NCBI GenBank assembly: GCA_964592905.1
Contig: CAZQGJ010000014.1
Location: forward strand, 1 to 16,512
DNA length: 16,512 nt
Direction of reading: 5' to 3'
DNA from: CAZQGJ01 sp964592905
GTDB taxonomy: Bacteria; Patescibacteriota; UBA1384; CAYGGE01
Below are positions 13,921 to 16,512 of the stretch, piece after piece. The translations under genes and the position numbers were made by a program. Within the stretch, counting starts at the first letter, position 1, and every line of letters starts with the position of its first letter. Below the pieces are notes generated by a model. The model saw nothing but the letters and a program-made list of their open reading frames with translations. It was not told the DNA's origin and ran no database searches.

Positions 13921-14204
13921 AGAATAGTCACGCTCTCTTTAAGAACGCTATCCTTAATCTGCGGACGCAGTGAGTCATACTCAACCAAATCTACATCCCT
14001 ACCTAGCGCATCCGTCAAACTCAACTCGAGTCCTATTAGTTCTAGTAGACTCTTCTCTGCTGGAAAATTGATGAGCAGATCGATATCGCTTTTTTCATTA
14101 GCCTCGTTACGAACGTATGAACCAAAGATAGCTGACCTGGTAACGCCAGCGGCTTGAAGAATTGGAAGAGCGAGTTGTTTAATCTGTTGTAAATTGTTTT
14201 TCAT
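13917..14204 (-). CDS. Minimal nucleotidyltransferase antitoxin (MntA-like)
   Basis: 95 residues. The signature of the nucleotidyltransferase fold is complete: GSYVRNEANEKSDIDLL gives G28-S29-x10-D40-x-D42, and the third acidic residue is D72 in DVDLVEY. Such proteins neutralise HEPN toxins, in known cases by adding AMP to a conserved tyrosine of the toxin. The start is ATG at 14204 with AGAGG eight bases upstream; an upstream TTG in frame at 14234 falls within the promoter and is rejected. The promoter CTGATA, 17 bases, TATAAT (minus strand, -10 at 14224-14229) gives the gene its own transcription. The partner toxin directly downstream is reduced to 22 codons, so this is an orphan antitoxin, perhaps kept as protection against related toxins (inference). 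Confidence 0.88.
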   Translation of the reverse strand: MKNNLQQIKQLALPILQAAGVTRSAIFGSYVRNEANEKSDIDLLINFPAEKSLLELIGLELSLTDALGRDVDLVEYDSLRPQIKDSVLKESVTIL

Positions 14205-14280
14205 CAGATTTACCTCTGATATTATTATAGTCAAAAGTAATCGAGTTATCAGCTATGCAGAGAACTCTTGCCATACTCAT

Positions 14281-14320
14281 CAGACTAAAAAGCCCCTCTG
14301 ACGAGCGGCGCTTTAGTCTG
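14281..14320 (-). terminator. Terminator after the methyltransferase unit
   Basis: An outer CAGACTAAA/TTTAGTCTG stem of 9 bp encloses a second possible stem. On the minus strand AAAGCGCC pairs with GGGGCTTTTT, giving a U-tract. It begins exactly where the tRNA-like CCACCA end of the 14319 repeat finishes. Confidence 0.72.
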
Positions 14321-14389
14321 GTGGCACAGAGCGGGATTTCATTGAACTGACAGACAGTCATCTCAAAAAATTAAACGACTTCAAATTTC
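14319..14389 (-). repeat. tRNA-3'-end-like repeat A
   Basis: On the minus strand it runs from the methyltransferase stop to GTGCCACCA. It contains AGTTCAATGAAATCCCG followed by an acceptor-like end and CCACCA. It aligns with repeat B at 15136 over some 40 bases at the CCA end (plus-strand CGGGATTT, GAACT, ACAGA shared) and more weakly beyond. The T-loop-like TTC...AATC is interrupted by four extra bases, so it is not a working tRNA. Confidence 0.65.
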
Positions 14390-15067
14390 CTAGCTTCGTT
14401 TTTTCGCTTTAAGGATGAAATAGCCGGGATACCTCTTGCCATCTATCTGCTCAGCCGCTGGATCCCACTTCTCATCGTAAGCCTGAACATCGAAGTTAGT
14501 GAACAAAAAATCATTCAGGAACTCCCCCATTGTATGCGATGGCTCTTGCACTGTAAGCGAGCCATTAAGGATGAGTGAGTCCACGATGGTCTGCTCAAAA
14601 TAGTCAGCTGACTGATCTTTTTTCTCAAAGAACTGACGAAACGGATGAGTCACCAAATAGAGCATGGTTCCACCCGGCTTAAGGACTCGGTGGATTTCTT
14701 TAAAGACTGGTCGCATGTCTGACGAGGTCATAATGGCATATTTAGATAAAACTGCATCGAAAAAATCGTCTTCATACGGAATTTGCTCAAACAAGCCGAC
14801 CTCAATTTTCTCGCCCGGTAGTTTTTGATGAGCAGCATCAATCAATAATTCGGAAGCATCGAGCCCGTAGATTTCCGCACCTAAACTTTTGTAATAAACT
14901 AGGTCTGTCCCGTCACCACAAGCGAGATCAAGGAGTTTTGTGCCAGGCGTGAGAAAATCAATATGACTATAGAAATGCTCGCGATTTAAGCGATTACTAT
15001 TTTCGCCTATATCGTGATTCGCTAGAAAGTCATTGGCAACGTTATTATATTGTTTTGTTAAATCCAT
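14390..15067 (-). CDS. SAM-dependent class I methyltransferase
   Basis: 225 residues of a UbiE/Methyltransf_11-type enzyme. Motif I is LLDLACGDG (45-53). The acidic residue ending strand 2 is D70 in IYGLDAS. Motif post-II/IV is PYEDDFFDAVLSKYAI, and a later motif is EIHRVLKPGGTMLYLV (around 124-139). No substrate-defining domain is visible, so the target (small molecule, protein or RNA) is unknown. The start is ATG at 15067 because GGAG lies eight bases upstream; a GTG three codons earlier overlaps that site and is rejected. A TATAGT -10 lies at 15097-15102. The gene is flanked on both sides by tRNA-like repeats and reads as a single-gene cassette with its own promoter and terminator. Confidence 0.9.
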   Translation of the reverse strand: MDLTKQYNNVANDFLANHDIGENSNRLNREHFYSHIDFLTPGTKLLDLACGDGTDLVYYKSLGAEIYGLDASELLIDAAHQKLPGEKIEVGLFEQIPYEDDFFDAVLSKYAIMTSSDMRPVFKEIHRVLKPGGTMLYLVTHPFRQFFEKKDQSADYFEQTIVDSLILNGSLTVQEPSHTMGEFLNDFLFTNFDVQAYDEKWDPAAEQIDGKRYPGYFILKAKKRS

Positions 15068-15113
15068 TTTTTGCACTCCAAATGTTTATTAAATCGACTA
15101 TATCCTAGGTAAC

Positions 15114-15140
15114 AAAAAATCACCAGTTCAGTTTGTGGTG
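15114..15140 (-). terminator. Weak terminator after the 15237-16108 unit
   Basis: On the minus strand CACCA and TGGTG pair over 5 bp and are followed by ATTTTTTG. The first arm is the CCA end of tRNA-like repeat B, so the repeat and terminator are fused. The stem is short, so efficiency is uncertain. Confidence 0.5.
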
Positions 15141-15208
15141 GACCATACGGGATTTAATCGAACTAACAGATCAGTTGATTTATACTCTCAGTGAACTCAA
15201 CTTCCCGC
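15136..15208 (-). repeat. tRNA-3'-end-like repeat B
   Basis: On the minus strand: AGTTCGATTAAATCCCGTATGGTCCACCA read in two pieces (AGTTCGATTAAATCCCG, TATGGTCCACCA). It shares the last 12 bases TATGGTCCACCA exactly with repeat C at 16415 and the body with repeat A. It lies 28 bases after the stop of the gene at 15237. No anticodon or D arm can be formed. Confidence 0.68.
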
Positions 15209-15236
15209 TTTCCCGACTTCCATTATCGGCCTGAAC

Positions 15237-15638
15237 CTAATAATCGTAATAGCTATCATCATAATCGTCATCACTATCTTCATAGCTATCTTGCTGTTCT
15301 TCTGCGTAACTTTCACACCCTTCGATAAACGAATTAGAGTTGCCGTCACAGTCGTCAGGGTCATCGATGCCGTTCTCATCTGCCCAATCATAGCCCGCCT
15401 CATGCCCAGAACAATCACTTGTACATGAATAGCCGTTAAAAGTACTATGAGCCGATCGAGCTACTGGTAGTGACTTCACGGTTTCGGAGACCTTTTCGAT
15501 CTCAGACGCTTGGTAACTGCTATCCGAACTGTAATTCGTCGACTCATTAGCTCCGGAACTAGATATTGAAAAATAAAGAAAGCCGACGATCATCACCAGC
15601 CAGAATCCTACCGCAATAATATTGTTCTTATCGATCAC
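15237..15638 (-). CDS. Small membrane-anchored acidic protein with Cys-rich motif
   Basis: 133 residues. One N-terminal transmembrane helix (about 8-27, IAVGFWLVMIVGFLYFSI) leads into a Ser-rich spacer. Next comes a compact segment at about 69-111, including NGYSCTSDCSGHEAGYDWA and later DDCDGNSNSFIEGC, with four cysteines and many conserved-looking Asp, Gly and Trp residues. The C-terminus (DSDDDYDDSYYDY) is strongly acidic and tyrosine-rich. The Cys/Asp segment looks like a small domain recurrent in bacterial membrane proteins, perhaps metal-binding, but I cannot name it. The start is GTG at 15638, overlapping the deaminase stop by one base (TAGTG), so the two are a coupled operon. Whether it acts with the deaminase is unknown. 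Confidence 0.82.
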   Translation of the reverse strand: MIDKNNIIAVGFWLVMIVGFLYFSISSSGANESTNYSSDSSYQASEIEKVSETVKSLPVARSAHSTFNGYSCTSDCSGHEAGYDWADENGIDDPDDCDGNSNSFIEGCESYAEEQQDSYEDSDDDYDDSYYDY

Positions 15639-16108
15639 TATCCCCGCACGTCAGAGATTAATCGTTCCCACCGATCCACTGCTGTTAAAGATTCTTTTTC
15701 CAATACGGGATCATAGATAAGTTTAATAGGTTTATTGAACGTCTTATTTATTTCTTTGCCGTGATAATGCCCACCGTAGTATTCGCTGGAAACCTTGTCT
15801 TTAGAGCACGCGTAAACAATTCGGGGAATTGAGCTCCACATTGCGGCACTAAGACACATTATGCAAGGCTCAAGTGAAGCGTAAAGGATTGTTCCCGCGA
15901 GATCGGAAGTTTGAAGGTTTTGACATGCGTCTCGAATAGCAACAGTTTCGGCGTGACTGGTTGGATCGTTTAGCTTATTGCCGATGCTGATGCCTTGGCC
16001 GATAACTTTACCATCCTTTACAACAATAGCGCCCGCAGGAAAACCACCCTGTAATACCGATTCATTCGCTTTACAGATTGCTTGTTTTAGAAAAACTATG
16101 TCGTTCAT
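15638..16108 (-). CDS. Nucleoside/guanine deaminase-like zinc enzyme
   Basis: 156 residues of the CMP/dCMP deaminase superfamily. The zinc site and proton donor are intact: H52-A-E54 in TSHAETVAIRDAC and C82-x-x-C85 in LEPCIMCLSAAMW. Length and the order of motifs fit the guanine deaminase (GuaD) and nucleoside deaminase group better than the tRNA adenosine deaminase TadA; the segment after the zinc site (YYGGHYHGKEINKTF) is not TadA-like. It would hydrolyse an amino group from a free base or nucleoside in salvage or detoxification; the exact substrate is not readable. A TATAGT -10 (16115-16120) ends six bases before the ATG, so the transcript is probably leaderless. The gene overlaps the next membrane protein gene by one base. 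Confidence 0.87.
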   Translation of the reverse strand: MNDIVFLKQAICKANESVLQGGFPAGAIVVKDGKVIGQGISIGNKLNDPTSHAETVAIRDACQNLQTSDLAGTILYASLEPCIMCLSAAMWSSIPRIVYACSKDKVSSEYYGGHYHGKEINKTFNKPIKLIYDPVLEKESLTAVDRWERLISDVRG

Positions 16109-16114
16109 AAATTG

Positions 16115-16120
16115 ACTATA
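16115..16120 (-). promoter_or_regulatory. -10 of leaderless deaminase transcript
   Basis: TATAGT on the minus strand with only CAATTT before the ATG at 16108 and no ribosome binding site. The string TATAGTC-ATTTA also occurs at the methyltransferase promoter (15097-15102 and downstream). Confidence 0.55.
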
Positions 16121-16136
16121 CGCCTACCTACTCAAA

Positions 16137-16158
16137 ATCGCCAGCTTAGCCTGGCGAT
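16137..16158 (-). terminator. Terminator after the 33-codon ORF
   Basis: Perfect 8-bp stem (ATCGCCAG with CTGGCGAT, 16137-16144 and 16151-16158) and a 6-base loop, followed by TTTTGAG on the minus strand. It stands between the small ORF at 16192 and the deaminase promoter. Confidence 0.6.
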
Positions 16159-16190
16159 CTCACCACTCAACGGCTTGATAGTAGTACGAT

Positions 16191-16365
16191 CTTAGGTCAA
16201 CAGGTAAGCAAGGCTCATCAAGTTAATTGCGTAAATAGCCATTGTCTTGACTGTTTTATCGATTAGCTGGATACCACTACTTATTAAGATCATAGGCACT
16301 CCTTTCGAGAAATAATCTTCGTTGATGCAGAGCTCTACTTCACCTAATTGACCTGTTAACCTAAG
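16191..16365. repeat. Imperfect inverted repeats flanking a small ORF
   Basis: CTTAGGTCAACAGGTAA at 16191-16207 is repeated inverted at 16348-16365 as CTTAGGTTAACAGGTCAA, with one substitution and one inserted base. The pair encloses about 140 bases, including the 33-codon ORF. It could be the ends of a small mobile element or a pair of binding sites. Confidence 0.6.
16192..16293 (-). CDS. Small hydrophobic protein, 33 residues
   Basis: ATG at 16293 with an ideal AAAGGAG ribosome binding site five bases upstream, ending in TAA at 16192. The protein begins MILISSGIQLIDKTVKTMAI and ends in a hydrophobic stretch (AIYAINLMSLAYLLT), so it probably inserts into or lies on the membrane. A terminator hairpin follows 33 bases later. 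The strong ribosome binding site and terminator make it a likely real gene in an otherwise empty 300-base stretch (16109-16414). The size and character would suit a small membrane toxin or a regulatory membrane peptide; neither can be shown. It is enclosed by inverted repeats. Confidence 0.55.
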   Translation of the reverse strand: MILISSGIQLIDKTVKTMAIYAINLMSLAYLLT

Positions 16366-16414
16366 ACCACCTATCTAGTATTGCATAGTTTTTCATAGCT
16401 AAATAAGAGCTTCT

Positions 16415-16512
16415 TGGTGGACCATAGCGGATTCGAACGTCGTCGCTTCGCTCCTCGCCATAGGGCTTCCGCCCTCTGGCGCTCATTCTCGCTAGCTCGA
16501 ATTCGCTGTCAC
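16415..16512 (-). repeat. tRNA-3'-end-like repeat C with long imperfect palindrome, cut by window end
   Basis: On the minus strand it ends in GTTCGAATCCGC then TATGGTCCACCA, an almost standard T-loop and CCA end. The 98 bases fold back on themselves. AGCGAATTCGA near the window end pairs with TCGAATCCGCT, and the centre CGCCAGAGGGC pairs with GCCCTATGGCG around a GGAA tetraloop (one mismatch each). The T-stem itself does not pair, so it is not a normal tRNA. The sequence reaches the window end and may continue. Confidence 0.65.

Noticed and set aside
14205..14361. A protein start upstream of the nucleotidyltransferase (TTG at 14234) and an overlapping open frame to 14361
   Set aside because: The TTG overlaps the TATAAT -10 element, while the ATG at 14204 has a proper ribosome binding site. 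The other frame runs across a terminator and repeat A.
15136..15234. A plus-strand reading frame across repeat B (WWTIRDLIELTDQL...), with a similar frame in repeat A
   Set aside because: Neither has a start codon or ribosome binding site, the A copy is shifted in frame near its start, and the shared DNA is explained by the repeat. Conserved coding cannot be fully excluded.
16415..16512. A functional tRNA gene on the minus strand ending in TATGGTCCACCA
   Set aside because: The T-stem does not pair (CGACG against CCGCT), no D or anticodon arm can be placed, and the whole sequence folds better as one long hairpin. The other two copies have an interrupted T-loop.
14319..16512. Integron attC sites
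   Set aside because: No R-box pair (RYYYAAC and GTTRRRY) at the ends of the repeats and no integrase gene in the window, so only the cassette logic is kept as an analogy.

Overview
The window looks like an assembled contig from an uncultivated, small-genome bacterium, most plausibly a member of the Patescibacteria/CPR. The evidence is a compact type IV pilus locus of the kind common there, heavy use of GTG and TTG starts, and many small unrecognised proteins. UGA is used as a normal stop, which argues against the code-25 CPR lineages. The taxonomy is an inference; there is no rRNA or marker gene to settle it. A run of 10 N at 10877-10886 is a scaffold gap and falls inside a gene.

Region 1 (1-8051) is a type IV pilus locus. 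From right to left on the minus strand it holds the major pilin, a terminator-like hairpin, a single-domain response regulator, the PilB-type ATPase, the PilC-type platform protein, three minor-pilin-like proteins (GspI/PilV-, GspJ/PilW- and PilX-like) and a secreted Pro/Thr/Ser-rich protein cut off by the window edge. From pilB onward neighbouring genes overlap by 1 to 11 bases, so they are probably translationally coupled. Divergent from the pilin is a membrane histidine kinase, a likely partner of the response regulator.

Region 2 (8059-13182) is an accessory block of six unrecognised or weakly recognised genes. Each has its own promoter, a structured 5' leader and its own terminator. Three minus-strand genes are divergent paralogues and share an almost identical 5' leader of about 45 nt, with an 8-bp stem next to the ribosome binding site. 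A fourth gene, a degenerate C39-peptidase-like protein, has a leader with the same layout but a different stem sequence. Two plus-strand genes (glycosyltransferase-like, GT-A fold) share a second leader type. This regulated gene family is the strongest candidate here for an undescribed system.

Region 3 (13200-16512) is visibly richer in A+T and looks like a gene-cassette zone. It holds a membrane-anchored protein, a nucleotidyltransferase antitoxin followed by a 22-codon remnant of its HEPN toxin, a methyltransferase, a small acidic membrane protein coupled to a nucleoside deaminase, and a 33-codon membrane ORF. Three tRNA-3'-end-like repeats, all in the same orientation and all ending in CCACCA on the minus strand, separate these units. 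The last one runs into the window end as a long imperfect palindrome. Two genes here appear to be leaderless.
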